A stretch of 37,456 bases of DNA from a virus: positions 1-37,456 of the IMG/VR virus record IMGVR_UViG_3300037961_002559; one strand, given 5' to 3'. How positions within the stretch are numbered: position 1 is the first letter of the stretch; every line of letters starts with the position of its first letter. Below the pieces are notes generated by a model. That model saw nothing but the letters and a program-made list of their open reading frames with translations, searched no databases and was not told where the DNA came from. Shown piece after piece: positions 1 to 6,651 of this stretch. Made by a program: the position numbers and the translations under genes.

Positions 1-147
1 AAACTGAATGTTGAAATCTACCTACACAATCCTGTAGGTATTGGTGAACATCCAGATGTACTGGGTGCTATTCAAGAACAATTAGATATCATTGCTCATG
101 AAGAAGAACGTCTAGAAGTTATTGATAAACACTTCAGCAATCACTAG
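1..147 (+). CDS. Conserved small phage protein, 5' truncated
   Basis: The window opens inside a reading frame that runs from base 1 to a TAG at 145-147 (48 codons visible). The visible part is acidic, contains the stretch IYLHNPVGIGEHPDVLGAI and ends in a helical, Glu-rich tail (AHEEERLEVIDKHF). I recall similar short proteins in T4-like cyanophage genomes, without an assigned function. The start codon lies outside the window. A hairpin, a promoter and a rho-independent terminator follow directly, so this is the last gene of its transcription unit. Confidence 0.6.
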   Translation, partial: KLNVEIYLHNPVGIGEHPDVLGAIQEQLDIIAHEEERLEVIDKHFSNH

Positions 148-152
148 AGGAG

Positions 153-182
153 TTGCCAAGAGGCAACTCTCTGTGATATAAT
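153..182 (+). promoter_or_regulatory. Sigma70-type promoter in front of the 63-aa gene
   Basis: TTGCCA at 153-158 (one mismatch to TTGACA), an 18-bp spacer and a perfect TATAAT at 177-182. Transcription would start near 188-190, inside the 5' arm of the terminator hairpin at 185-202. Transcripts from this promoter therefore cannot form that hairpin and can read into the gene at 210. The -35 also lies in an inverted repeat (151-157/162-168, AGTTGCC/GGCAACT) that has no T-run. Confidence 0.6.
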
Positions 183-184
183 AC

Positions 185-209
185 GGGGGTCAAACGACCC
201 CCATTTTTT
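185..209 (+). terminator. Rho-independent terminator
   Basis: A 7-bp GC-rich stem (GGGGGTC 185-191, GACCCCC 196-202) with loop AAAC is followed by a run of six T at 204-209. It ends transcripts of the upstream partial gene. The T-run directly abuts the ATG of the next gene at 210. Confidence 0.85.
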
Positions 210-401
210 ATGACCGAAGAAAATCCAATTGTGGATGTAGAATCCCAAGAAGTTGAAGAACAACCAGAAAGAAAAATTTCATACAAAGAACGTAAAGCTT
301 TTGAGGAAGCACGTGTAAAAACTATGAACAAAATGCTCAAGGATTACAAACGACGAATGAGGAATCCTCTGACAGTGATTAAAAATATGGATAATAAATA
401 A
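210..401 (+). CDS. Small charged protein, unknown function (63 aa)
   Basis: A 63-residue, highly charged protein: an acidic N-terminus (MTEENPIVDVESQEVEE) followed by a basic helical half (SYKERKAFEEARVKTMNKML, KDYKRRM). There are no cysteines, membrane segments or recognisable motifs. The start ATG sits directly on the T-run of the preceding terminator, so a leader must begin inside the terminator, as the promoter at 153-182 predicts; no clear Shine-Dalgarno is visible. It precedes the glutaredoxin gene by 18 bp. I do not recognise a family with a known role. The basic half could bind nucleic acid, but that is inference from composition. Confidence 0.6.
   Translation: MTEENPIVDVESQEVEEQPERKISYKERKAFEEARVKTMNKMLKDYKRRMRNPLTVIKNMDNK
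393..400 (+). promoter_or_regulatory. Possible late-promoter-like motif (AATAAATA)
   Basis: AATAAATA at 393-400 matches the core of the T4-type late promoter (TATAAATA) and lies 20 bp before the glutaredoxin ATG. It overlaps the stop codon of the preceding gene and a palindrome at 396-409. The spacing to the ATG is very short and the region is AT-rich, so it may be chance. Confidence 0.25.
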
Positions 402-419
402 ATTTATTTCAAGACTATT

Positions 420-656
420 ATGCAAGCAGTAGTTTACACAAAAGAAAATTGTCAATGGTGTGATAGAGTTAAGTATCTTCTAAATCATATTGATTTAAAC
501 TATCTTGAATATAAATATGAGAAAGATTTTACCAAAGAACAATTTTACGATGAGTTCGGTGACGGTGCAACTTTTCCCCAGGTAGCAATCAACCATAAAC
601 ATATTGGTGGTTGCAAAGAAACGCTTCAGTATTTACAGGAACAAAAACTGATATGA
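420..656 (+). CDS. Glutaredoxin
   Basis: A 78-residue glutaredoxin/thioredoxin-fold protein. It starts with a beta strand (QAVVYTKENC) leading into the redox site C11-Q-W-C14, then has the cis-proline strand (TFPQVAI) and the glutathione-binding loop (HIGGCKETLQYL), all in the right order and spacing for a monothiol/dithiol glutaredoxin of about 80 residues. Phage glutaredoxins (T4 NrdC type) supply electrons to ribonucleotide reductase during infection; no reductase gene is in this window, so the partner is inferred. Its stop codon overlaps the next start (ATGA at 653-656), indicating translational coupling. Confidence 0.9.
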   Translation: MQAVVYTKENCQWCDRVKYLLNHIDLNYLEYKYEKDFTKEQFYDEFGDGATFPQVAINHKHIGGCKETLQYLQEQKLI

Positions 657-1357
657 CTAGTTCAGATACAATCTGTCAATTTGTTGATACTATTATTGAC
701 GAGTATTCAATTAATAAGAAAAAAATTCGTGTAGACTTTTTTAAATATTTCCAATCAGAAGATATTGATAGAAAAACTATTAATGAATATGCATCCAATT
801 ATATTCATCAAGTAACTAATGTTCTTGAAGAACTGGAGGGTGCTTTGGATGGAGATGAGGTTCTCTCCGAAGCATATTCTCACTTCAACAAACCAGAACT
901 TAGAGAATTTAAATCACTTCTTGATAGATTTGTATCTGGAGTAGAACAGTACAAGGAATCAAAACGAATTGTTAGACGAAAAAAACAGAAGACTCCAGAT
1001 CAGTTGGTTAAGGGCTTGCATCTTCGGGACAAACCCTTTATAATAGAGGGGAAGAAATACATCCCAGTTCCGACTGAGAAAATTATTGGCTCTAAGTCAA
1101 TATTTCTATTCAATACAACGACACATGATTTACTTTTCATTACAGGAAATTCACTAACATGTAAAGGTGCAAAGATTTTAGATTACAACAACTCTTCTGG
1201 TATTAAAAAATCTAAGAAAGTTATTGAGACACTTGATAGAGTTCTTACGATGAAACCATGTAATTGCTGTGAGATCTTTAATCAACTACCAAACAAAAAA
1301 CGACCAGTTCCAAAAACGGTTTCTCCAAATTTTATTCTTTTAAAAGTTATCCCATGA
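653..1357 (+). CDS. Conserved phage protein, unknown function (234 aa)
   Basis: The start is placed at ATG 653, which overlaps the glutaredoxin stop as ATGA; the frame stays open to 611, but that start would lie deep in the glutaredoxin gene. The N-terminal half (about residues 1-110) is helical and acidic. A basic linker follows (about 105-120, RIVRRKKQK). The C-terminal half looks like a compact alpha/beta domain (KKYIPVPTEKIIGSKSIFLF) and carries a Cys cluster, KPCNCCEIF, about 30 residues before the end. The cluster has too few ligands to be called a zinc site. I recall similar proteins in cyanophages, but no function. The stop overlaps the next start (ATGA at 1354-1357). Confidence 0.65.
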   Translation: MTSSDTICQFVDTIIDEYSINKKKIRVDFFKYFQSEDIDRKTINEYASNYIHQVTNVLEELEGALDGDEVLSEAYSHFNKPELREFKSLLDRFVSGVEQYKESKRIVRRKKQKTPDQLVKGLHLRDKPFIIEGKKYIPVPTEKIIGSKSIFLFNTTTHDLLFITGNSLTCKGAKILDYNNSSGIKKSKKVIETLDRVLTMKPCNCCEIFNQLPNKKRPVPKTVSPNFILLKVIP

Positions 1358-1527
1358 TACCAGATAAGTATCTAAATACTAATGTACGGGCTATGCTAGA
1401 TGGAGGTATAAAAGAAGAGGAACCACCTGTACCAGAAAAACATTACATCCTCCGTCTAGATAAACTATTTTCTTTTTTGAAAAAAAGTTATCGATTGGAG
1501 GTTTCTATTATCAAAGAAGAAAGCTAA
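1354..1527 (+). CDS. Small protein, unknown function (57 aa)
   Basis: An open frame of 58 codons starts at ATG 1354, overlapping the previous stop as ATGA, and ends at TAA 1525-1527, exactly filling the gap before the next gene. The product begins MIPDKYLNTNVRAMLDGG, has an acidic-proline stretch (EEEPPVPEK) and a C-terminal amphipathic part (YILRLDKLFSFLKKSYRLEV). Size, coupling and fit argue that it is real. No family is recognised. Confidence 0.5.
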   Translation: MIPDKYLNTNVRAMLDGGIKEEEPPVPEKHYILRLDKLFSFLKKSYRLEVSIIKEES

Positions 1528-1537
1528 GGAGGGCAAC

Positions 1538-1774
1538 ATGACAGAGGTAACAACACTGTTGTTTAGTATAATGTTCTGTCTAGGAGGAGTTGCGATAGGT
1601 TTTATTTTTGGTTGGTTTGGCAACACATATTTTACTTCTTTTATTGAATCTAAATTAGAAGTTCCCATGCACCCAGAAATGATTGATGAAGGTGGATTTT
1701 TAGTTAACGAAGAACTTCTTGCTGTTCGTTTTATTGATGACGAAGATTGGGATGAAGACACCGATGAGGATTAA
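1538..1774 (+). CDS. Small single-pass membrane protein (78 aa)
   Basis: A strong Shine-Dalgarno (AAGGAGGG at 1526-1533) precedes ATG 1538. Residues 5-30 are one hydrophobic segment (TLLFSIMFCLGGVAIGFIF) with a small-residue GG..G pattern, followed by an aromatic stretch (GWFGNTYFTSF) and a soluble acidic tail ending in DEDWDEDTDED. There are few charges before the membrane segment, so orientation is uncertain. It sits 2 bp before RNase H in the same operon. Comparable small membrane proteins occur in cyanophage replication clusters. The function is unknown; a role in membrane association of replication or in host envelope modification would be speculation. Confidence 0.7.
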   Translation: MTEVTTLLFSIMFCLGGVAIGFIFGWFGNTYFTSFIESKLEVPMHPEMIDEGGFLVNEELLAVRFIDDEDWDEDTDED

Positions 1775-1776
1775 CT

Positions 1777-2631
1777 ATGATCTTAATTGATATGAATCAA
1801 TGCATGATCAGTAATTTGATGATGCAAGTGAAAACAAACAATGAACTTGATATTAATCTCGTTCGACATATGGTTCTTCGTTCCCTGAAGCATTACAAAA
1901 AAACTTTTGGAGAAGAATACGGACAATTAGTTCTCTGCTACGATTCTAAATTTTATTGGAGAAGAGAACTATTTCCTTTCTATAAACAAAATCGTAAAAA
2001 AGATAGAGAAAATTCTAGTCATGACTGGAATCAAATCTTTAACTGCCTGAATACAATTCGTGATGAGATCCGTGAAAATTTTCCATACGTTGTGATGGAA
2101 ATCTACGGTGCAGAAGCTGATGATATTATCAGTGTTCTCACAAACTACATGTCAAAAAAAGATACTGCAGAAAAAGTTTTAATCTTATCTGGAGATAAAG
2201 ATTTTCTCCAGTTAAGTAAGTATTCTTTTGTACGACAGTACAATCCTATCCAGAAAAAGTATCTAACTCTAGAAAATCCAAAACAATTTTTGATGGAGCA
2301 TATCATCAAGGGAGATAGAAGTGATGGTATTCCAAATTTCCTATCAGATGATGATACTTTTATTTCTGGTAAGAGACAGAAACCAATTAGTAAAAAGAAT
2401 TTGTGTAGATGGATAGAGTCCAACCCAGAATCTTTTTGTAGTAAAGAACAACTTAAAAATTATGAACGTAACCGTAAACTAATTGACCTAAGTTGTATTC
2501 CCAAAGAAATTTGTAATAAAATTGTAGAAGAATTTGAACTGTTAAATAGAACTGTAAGAAGAGGAGTACCAATAAACTACTTCTTGGAACATAAACTATC
2601 TACATTGTTATCTGAAATGGAGGATTTTTAA
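1777..2631 (+). CDS. rnh: RNase H, T4-type 5'-3' exonuclease
   Basis: A 284-residue protein of the FEN/T4 RNase H family, which removes RNA primers and some adjacent DNA from lagging-strand fragments. The metal-binding acidic residues appear in family order: an N-terminal ILIDMNQ strand (D5), LCYDSK with the following basic WRRELFPFYKQNRKK bridge region, GAEADDII, SGDKDFLQL and GDRSDGIPNF. T4 RNase H has 305 residues, so the length fits. It is flanked by a small membrane protein gene and by a DUF6433-like gene 1 bp downstream. It lies in the same block as the helicase loader and ssDNA-binding protein, as expected for replication. Confidence 0.9.
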   Translation: MILIDMNQCMISNLMMQVKTNNELDINLVRHMVLRSLKHYKKTFGEEYGQLVLCYDSKFYWRRELFPFYKQNRKKDRENSSHDWNQIFNCLNTIRDEIRENFPYVVMEIYGAEADDIISVLTNYMSKKDTAEKVLILSGDKDFLQLSKYSFVRQYNPIQKKYLTLENPKQFLMEHIIKGDRSDGIPNFLSDDDTFISGKRQKPISKKNLCRWIESNPESFCSKEQLKNYERNRKLIDLSCIPKEICNKIVEEFELLNRTVRRGVPINYFLEHKLSTLLSEMEDF

Positions 2632-2632
2632 G

Positions 2633-3085
2633 ATGGCTGAATTACCAGTAGAAAAGATGCTTATCTCTGAGGTTTTGCAGAAAGTATCTAATGCTAAAAC
2701 AAAAAAACAAAAAATAGAACTACTCAAAAAATATAAGACTCCAGCTCTACAATCAATTTTTATCTGGAGTTATGATGAAAGTGTAAAGAGCATGGTTCCT
2801 GAAGGGGAAGTACCTTACACACCTAATGATGTTCCTAAAGGCACAGAACATACTCTCTTGCTTCATGAATATAAAAAACTTTATAACTTTGTGAAAGGTG
2901 GTAATGATGGTTTGAACAAAGGTCGTCGTGAGATGATGTTTATTCAACTATTGGAAGGACTACATCAAGAAGAAGCAGCTATTGTATGTCTTGCAAAGGA
3001 TGGTCAAATTGGAAAACGATATAAGATTACTAAAGCATGCATCTCAGAAGCATATCCAGAAATTCAATGGGGGAATAGGTCTTGA
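2633..3085 (+). CDS. DUF6433-like conserved phage protein (150 aa)
   Basis: A 150-residue, mostly helical protein. It has the layout I associate with the DUF6433 family of T4-like phages: an N-terminal helix with KVSNAKTKKQKIELLKKYKT, a middle segment with PEGEVPYTPNDVPKG, then LYNFVKGGNDGLNKGRRE, and a C-terminal QLLEGLHQEEAAIVCLAKD helix. The function is not known. Residues such as K-N-R in the GGNDGLNKGRRE segment suggest nucleic-acid contact, which is inference only. The gene starts 1 bp after the RNase H stop, and its own stop overlaps a TTG start of the next gene (TTGA). Confidence 0.65.
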   Translation: MAELPVEKMLISEVLQKVSNAKTKKQKIELLKKYKTPALQSIFIWSYDESVKSMVPEGEVPYTPNDVPKGTEHTLLLHEYKKLYNFVKGGNDGLNKGRREMMFIQLLEGLHQEEAAIVCLAKDGQIGKRYKITKACISEAYPEIQWGNRS

Positions 3086-3333
3086 AGAAACTTCACGTAG
3101 ATTGTGATCCTACGCTTGCAAGTGATAAGAGTTTACCGTATACTGCATACTTGGTAGAGTATTTGCAAGATGGTCATACTCACTTTGATATTGTCATAGG
3201 ACGTAATCGAGTGGAAATCTTTGACCATTATTGGGACAACTATCGTCATGATTTTATAAACATGACTCAGACAGAAGGAAGAGTTAACCCTAAATTGTGG
3301 GGTGCTCAAACTAAAGAATCTAAAAAAAAGTAA
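3082..3333 (+). CDS. Small conserved phage protein with TTG start (83 aa)
   Basis: The frame begins with TTG at 3082, preceded by a purine-rich GGGGGAATAGG and overlapping the upstream stop (TTGA). No in-frame ATG lies near the start and the first residues (KKLHVDCDPTLASDKSLPYT) look like a conserved N-terminus, so TTG is the best start. The 83-residue product has a central DHYWDNYRHDF segment and a basic C-terminus (TKESKKK). I recall relatives in cyanophages without a function. It ends 3 bp before thyX. Confidence 0.65.
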   Translation: MKKLHVDCDPTLASDKSLPYTAYLVEYLQDGHTHFDIVIGRNRVEIFDHYWDNYRHDFINMTQTEGRVNPKLWGAQTKESKKK

Positions 3334-3336
3334 ACT

Positions 3337-3984
3337 ATGAAAGTTAAATTTGTTTCCGTCACTCCTGACGCTGAAAAAACTATGGGTTACGTTGCTCGTG
3401 TAAGCAACCCCGCAAACCAAGAGAATCCTAACGTTGCAGGTCTTCTTAAGTATTGTGCAAAACACAACCACTGGAGCGTCTTTGAACAGTCATTCATGAC
3501 TCTTGAAGTTGAAACTACCCGTGCTATCGCAGCTCAAATTTTGCGTCACCGTAGCTTTACTTTCCAGGAATTTTCTCAACGTTATGCAGATAGTTCTATG
3601 CTTGGGGAGAAGATTCCTCTACCCGAATTACGTCGTCAAGACACAAAGAATCGTCAAAATTCTATTGATGATCTAGATCCTTTTGAGGTTCAAATTCTAG
3701 AGAAACAAATGATGACTTTGTTTGATTCTTCTATGGCTCTCTATCAACAAATGTTGGAACGTGGTGTCGCAAAGGAGTGTGCTCGTAATGTGCTACCTCT
3801 CTGTACACCAACAAGAATTTATATGAGCGGTTCATGCCGTTCATGGATTCATTATATCGATTTGCGTTCTGCTCATGGAACTCAGAAAGAACACATGGAA
3901 GTTGCTGAGGGTTGTCGAGAAATTTTCAAGGAACAGTTCCCTATAGTATCAGATGCACTTGGGTGGCTTGACACCACTGATTAA
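3337..3984 (+). CDS. thyX: Flavin-dependent thymidylate synthase ThyX
   Basis: A 215-residue ThyX, which makes dTMP from dUMP using FAD, NADPH and methylene-tetrahydrofolate. The signature region is R70-H-R-S-F-T-F-Q-E-F-S-Q-R82, matching the family pattern RHRxxSxxxxSxR with Thr in place of the first Ser. Upstream is the substrate-binding HNHWSVFEQ stretch. Downstream is the C-terminal part with AKECARNVLPLCTPTRIYMSGSCRSW-type residues (ARNVLP, and arginines for dUMP) and a His-rich helix. ThyX replaces T4 thymidylate synthase (td) in many cyanophages. It lies in the replication block, 3 bp after its neighbour. Its last codons contain the TTGACA of a possible downstream promoter. Confidence 0.95.
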   Translation: MKVKFVSVTPDAEKTMGYVARVSNPANQENPNVAGLLKYCAKHNHWSVFEQSFMTLEVETTRAIAAQILRHRSFTFQEFSQRYADSSMLGEKIPLPELRRQDTKNRQNSIDDLDPFEVQILEKQMMTLFDSSMALYQQMLERGVAKECARNVLPLCTPTRIYMSGSCRSWIHYIDLRSAHGTQKEHMEVAEGCREIFKEQFPIVSDALGWLDTTD

Positions 3985-3996
3985 TTTTGATAATAT
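3968..3996 (+). promoter_or_regulatory. Possible sigma70-type promoter after thyX
   Basis: A perfect TTGACA at 3968-3973 (within the last thyX codons), a 17-bp spacer and TAATAT at 3991-3996 (four of six matches to TATAAT). It precedes the gene at 4019 in the only sizeable gap of this stretch (3985-4018). The -35 and spacing are good; the -10 is weak. Confidence 0.4.
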
Positions 3997-4018
3997 GTAT
4001 CTGTAGGAATAAATTTCT

Positions 4019-4531
4019 ATGAATATTTTTGTGACTGATGAATGTCCAAATGCATCCGCTAAGGTTCTTCCCGACAAACATATTGTTAAGATGCCTTTAG
4101 AGTGTTGTCAGATGCTTTCCATTGTTGCATCTGACAAATGGGGTCATGGATATGGTACTATTCCCAAAGCAGATGGTAAACCCTATGCAACTGATAAGGG
4201 TGCTTTTCGTAATCATCCATGCACTGTATGGGCAAATGAAACTGTATCAAATGCCAGATGGTTAATTTTACATGGTTTGATGTTATGTAAAGAGTACACT
4301 CAACGATATGATAAAATACATACGTGTGAGAATACTTTGAATGTTGCAGACAAATTATTTCCATGGGCACCTTGGTCAGAACATACACCATTCGTGAGGG
4401 CAATGCCAAATGAATTTAAACATGACACAAGCATTGACACTTTTACTGCTTACAAAAATTACATTAGGAGCAAACCTTGGGTTGCATCTAATTATCTTCG
4501 TCTGCCAAAACGTAAACCAGAATGGGTATGA
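4019..4531 (+). CDS. Conserved phage protein, unknown function (170 aa)
   Basis: A 170-residue protein with a distinctive conserved pattern: N-terminal MNIFVTDECP, then DKHIVKMPLECCQML, a central NHPCTVWANETVSNARW, a CKEYTQRYDKIH segment, a PWSEHTPFVRAMP stretch and a C-terminal YKNYIRSKPW. I recall this combination of HP..W, EYT.RY and P..MP motifs in many tailed phages, including cyanophages, always without a proven role. The many conserved His, Asp, Arg and Trp residues suggest an enzyme or nucleic-acid binder, which is inference. It follows a possible promoter, and its stop overlaps the next start (ATGA at 4528). Confidence 0.7.
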   Translation: MNIFVTDECPNASAKVLPDKHIVKMPLECCQMLSIVASDKWGHGYGTIPKADGKPYATDKGAFRNHPCTVWANETVSNARWLILHGLMLCKEYTQRYDKIHTCENTLNVADKLFPWAPWSEHTPFVRAMPNEFKHDTSIDTFTAYKNYIRSKPWVASNYLRLPKRKPEWV

Positions 4532-4758
4532 AAACAATTACACTCGATGAATACAAAGAAGCGGGAGAAGAATTTTTCCCCAAATATTTTTATGTCGCTA
4601 AAGAACTTGGCGAAGGTGCTAAGGCTGAAGAGATCCTTAAAGTTATGGAGTCTCTTGCTGGTGTTGTTATGAAGAAACGGGTGGAGGAAAAACTCGCACC
4701 TTTCGGATTCAATAAAACAAAGGAGGAAAATGATGCCAACGTATCCAGTGATAAATAA
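4528..4758 (+). CDS. Small conserved phage protein (76 aa)
   Basis: The start is placed at ATG 4528, which overlaps the previous stop as ATGA; an ATG two codons upstream (4522) is an alternative. The product is helical and charged, with a central AEEILKVMESLAGVVMKKR helix and a KLAPFGFNKTKEE tail. I recall similar short proteins with a GPFGFNK-like tail in cyanophages, function unknown. The gene overlaps the next one by 29 bp, and the next gene's Shine-Dalgarno (AAAGGAGG, 4719-4726) lies inside it. Confidence 0.6.
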   Translation: MKTITLDEYKEAGEEFFPKYFYVAKELGEGAKAEEILKVMESLAGVVMKKRVEEKLAPFGFNKTKEENDANVSSDK

Positions 4759-4972
4759 AACCACTGGGGAGAAGAAAGAACTCAGTATGACCATGAAAGA
4801 ATATTGTGTTTGGAAGGATGAAAATCCTGAATGGGACAAAGATTGGTCTGCAGGTTGTGCTTCTTCCGTCAGTGAAGTTGGAGATTGGAGGAACAAAGTT
4901 CCCAAAGATGTCCAGACAAAAATCAATAATATCAAGAAAGGACATCACGGTTCTACAATACAAGGATTCTAA
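4730..4972 (+). CDS. Small conserved phage protein (80 aa), FmdB-like N-terminus without zinc ligands
   Basis: A strong AAAGGAGG precedes two tandem ATG codons (4730 and 4733). The product begins MPTYPVINKTTGEKKELSMT and continues with EYCVWKDENPEWDKDW. The opening MPTY plus a short beta hairpin recalls FmdB/zinc-ribbon proteins, but the paired CxxC ligands are absent, so it can at most be a metal-free relative. The C-terminus is basic (KKGHHGSTIQGF). Similar genes sit next to phoH in cyanophages as I remember them. The function is unknown. One base separates its stop from the PhoH-like start. Confidence 0.6.
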   Translation: MMPTYPVINKTTGEKKELSMTMKEYCVWKDENPEWDKDWSAGCASSVSEVGDWRNKVPKDVQTKINNIKKGHHGSTIQGF

Positions 4973-4973
4973 T

Positions 4974-5726
4974 ATGCCAAGATCGAGAAAGAAAACTACA
5001 CCAGATATTAATGGTATGTCTGCGAAACAAATGAAACGCAGAAAACCAATTAATGCTGATATGTTGGTGGAAATTGAACCACTAACTCCAGCTCAAGAAA
5101 AGGTATTTGAATATTGGGAAAATGAAAAAAACCTATTCATGTCTGGTGCAGCAGGTACAGGTAAAACATTTGTTGCCTTGTACCTCGCTCTCAGAGAAGT
5201 ATTGAAAGAGGATTCACCATACGATAAAGTATACGTGGTTCGTTCTCTTGTTGCTACAAGAGAGATTGGTTTCCTTCCTGGCACACATGAGGATAAGGCA
5301 TCTCTTTACCAAATTCCATATAAGAATATGGTGAAGTATATGTTTGAGATGCCAGACGATCCTTCTTTTGAAATGCTTTATGAAAACCTGAAGACACAGG
5401 AGACTGTATCTTTCTGGTCTACATCTTTCCTTCGTGGCACTACACTTGATCGTGCAATCGTTATTGTTGATGAGTGTCAGAACCTAAACTTCCATGAACT
5501 GGATAGTATTATCACTCGCGTTGGTGAAGACAGTAAGATTATTTTCTGTGGAGATCATCACCAGTCTGATCTTGTTAAAGCTGGTGAGAGAAATGGTGTT
5601 CTAGACTTCATGAGTATTCTGAGACTCATGGATGAGTTTGGTATGGTTGAGTTTGGTGTTGAAGACATCGTTCGATCTGGTCTCATTCGCAGTTATTTGG
5701 TCAGTAAAATTAGTCTTGGTTTTTAA
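4974..5726 (+). CDS. phoH: PhoH-like ATPase
   Basis: The start is placed at ATG 4974, 1 bp after the previous stop; the frame is open back to 4806, but that part overlaps the upstream gene and is not PhoH-like. The 250-residue product has Walker A GAAGTGKT (residues 58-65), Walker B VIVDECQN (D166, E167) and the downstream FCGDHHQSD sensor segment, the standard PhoH/RecD-like core. An N-terminal basic patch (MPRSRKK, KRRKP) precedes it. PhoH-like genes are very common in marine phages and are often viewed as phosphate-stress genes. Their biochemical role is not settled, and the helicase-like fold suggests RNA or DNA work. Its stop overlaps the next start (TAATG). Confidence 0.92.
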   Translation: MPRSRKKTTPDINGMSAKQMKRRKPINADMLVEIEPLTPAQEKVFEYWENEKNLFMSGAAGTGKTFVALYLALREVLKEDSPYDKVYVVRSLVATREIGFLPGTHEDKASLYQIPYKNMVKYMFEMPDDPSFEMLYENLKTQETVSFWSTSFLRGTTLDRAIVIVDECQNLNFHELDSIITRVGEDSKIIFCGDHHQSDLVKAGERNGVLDFMSILRLMDEFGMVEFGVEDIVRSGLIRSYLVSKISLGF

Positions 5727-6388
5727 TGTTTAATCATGTAAAGGTTGACTTGCCAGATAGACTCAAACGAGTTGAGATAGATGGTAAAAGATTTTATCAA
5801 GTTCCTGGTGAAGAAGATCTGAAACTAGTTTCTGTAACTACTGTTACTAGTTTTCAGTCTGCTAAATCCATTAAAGAATGGAGACAACGTGTAGGTGAAG
5901 AAGTTGCTAATCGTAAAACCAGACGTGCTACCAGTAGAGGAACTGATATGCACACATTGGTTGAGTATTATTTGAAGAATGAAACTCTACCATCGGTTCA
6001 ACCTTTATCTGAATTTCTGTTTAAGTTTGCTAAACCAACACTGGATAAGATAGATAATATACATGCATTAGAAAGTCCCCTATATAGTAAGAAGTTAGGT
6101 ATTGCAGGAACAGTTGACTGTATTGCTGAATACGAGGGAGAACTTGCTGTAATTGACTTCAAGACATCGGAAAAACCAAAACCCGAAAAATGGATTGAAG
6201 GATACTTCGTACAAGCAGTTGCATATGCTTGCATGTTGTATGAACTAACTGGTATAATAGTCAAGAAACTTGTAATTATCATGTCCTGTGAAAATGGAGA
6301 ATGCGTTGTTTATGAAAAGCGAAACAAATCAGAATACATTAGAAAACTTACTCAATATATACGAGAATGGAAAACTGCTAATGAGTAA
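5726..6388 (+). CDS. PD-(D/E)XK exonuclease (RecB/Cas4-type)
   Basis: A 220-residue nuclease of the PD-(D/E)XK superfamily. Visible motifs in order: the helix with RGTDMHTLVEYY (H76, E80), a strand with ALESPLYS (E116), GTVDCIAEY (D131), AVIDFKTS (D144, K146) and a Gln helix (YFVQAVAYA). This is the typical RecB/Cas4-like arrangement. Cyanophages carry such an exonuclease next to phoH; it may process DNA ends for recombination or degrade host DNA (inference). There is no four-Cys iron-sulphur cluster, so it differs from Cas4. The stop lies 5 bp inside the next gene. Confidence 0.85.
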   Translation: MFNHVKVDLPDRLKRVEIDGKRFYQVPGEEDLKLVSVTTVTSFQSAKSIKEWRQRVGEEVANRKTRRATSRGTDMHTLVEYYLKNETLPSVQPLSEFLFKFAKPTLDKIDNIHALESPLYSKKLGIAGTVDCIAEYEGELAVIDFKTSEKPKPEKWIEGYFVQAVAYACMLYELTGIIVKKLVIIMSCENGECVVYEKRNKSEYIRKLTQYIREWKTANE

Positions 6389-6650
6389 AAGTAAAGATGC
6401 CATCAATGAAGTTATAAATGATAAGTTTATGACCTCTGCAAAATTTTCTATGGAGATAGAAAAAATTGTGAAGGATAGTGATGGTCAACTTAATTACATC
6501 GAGGCGGTTCTTACCTTCTGTGAGGAAAATGAAATCGAGTTTGAATCAGTTCCCAAACTCTTATCTAAAACATTGAAAGAAAAACTTAAGTATGATGCTC
6601 AACGATTATCTTTCATGAAAAAATCTTCCAGAGCTAAACTGCCTATTTGA
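6381..6650 (+). CDS. 33: gp33-like late transcription coactivator
   Basis: The start is placed at ATG 6381, overlapping the exonuclease stop by 8 bp; the frame is open upstream to 6288 only as a shadow. The 89-residue product contains MEIEKIVKDSDGQLNYIEAV followed by LTFCEENEIEFESVPKLL, which resembles the T4 gp33 core (IEKMVEEFGMSYLEATTAFL and EENSIPE). In T4, gp33 bridges RNA polymerase and the sliding clamp for late transcription. The C-terminus here (SSRAKLPI) differs from the T4 clamp-binding tail, although a terminal hydrophobic LPI is present. The presence of ATAAATA late promoters in the window fits. No gp55 gene is seen here. Confidence 0.65.
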   Translation: MSKSKDAINEVINDKFMTSAKFSMEIEKIVKDSDGQLNYIEAVLTFCEENEIEFESVPKLLSKTLKEKLKYDAQRLSFMKKSSRAKLPI

Positions 6651-6651
6651 T

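Noticed and set aside
151-168. Hairpin AGTTGCC/GGCAACT as a terminator
   Set aside because: There is no T-run after it; it overlaps the promoter -35, and the real terminator is at 185-209.
611-652. Upstream extension of the 234-aa gene (also 4806-4973 for phoH, 6288-6380 for gp33, 7594-7644 for gp32, 13243-13296 for the M23 protein)
   Set aside because: These stretches are simply open frame overlapping the preceding gene or promoter; coupled ATG starts with family-like N-termini lie downstream.
4019-4531. Call as a pyrimidine dimer glycosylase
   Set aside because: Compared with T4 DenV, no shared catalytic pattern is visible, so the gene is left without a function.
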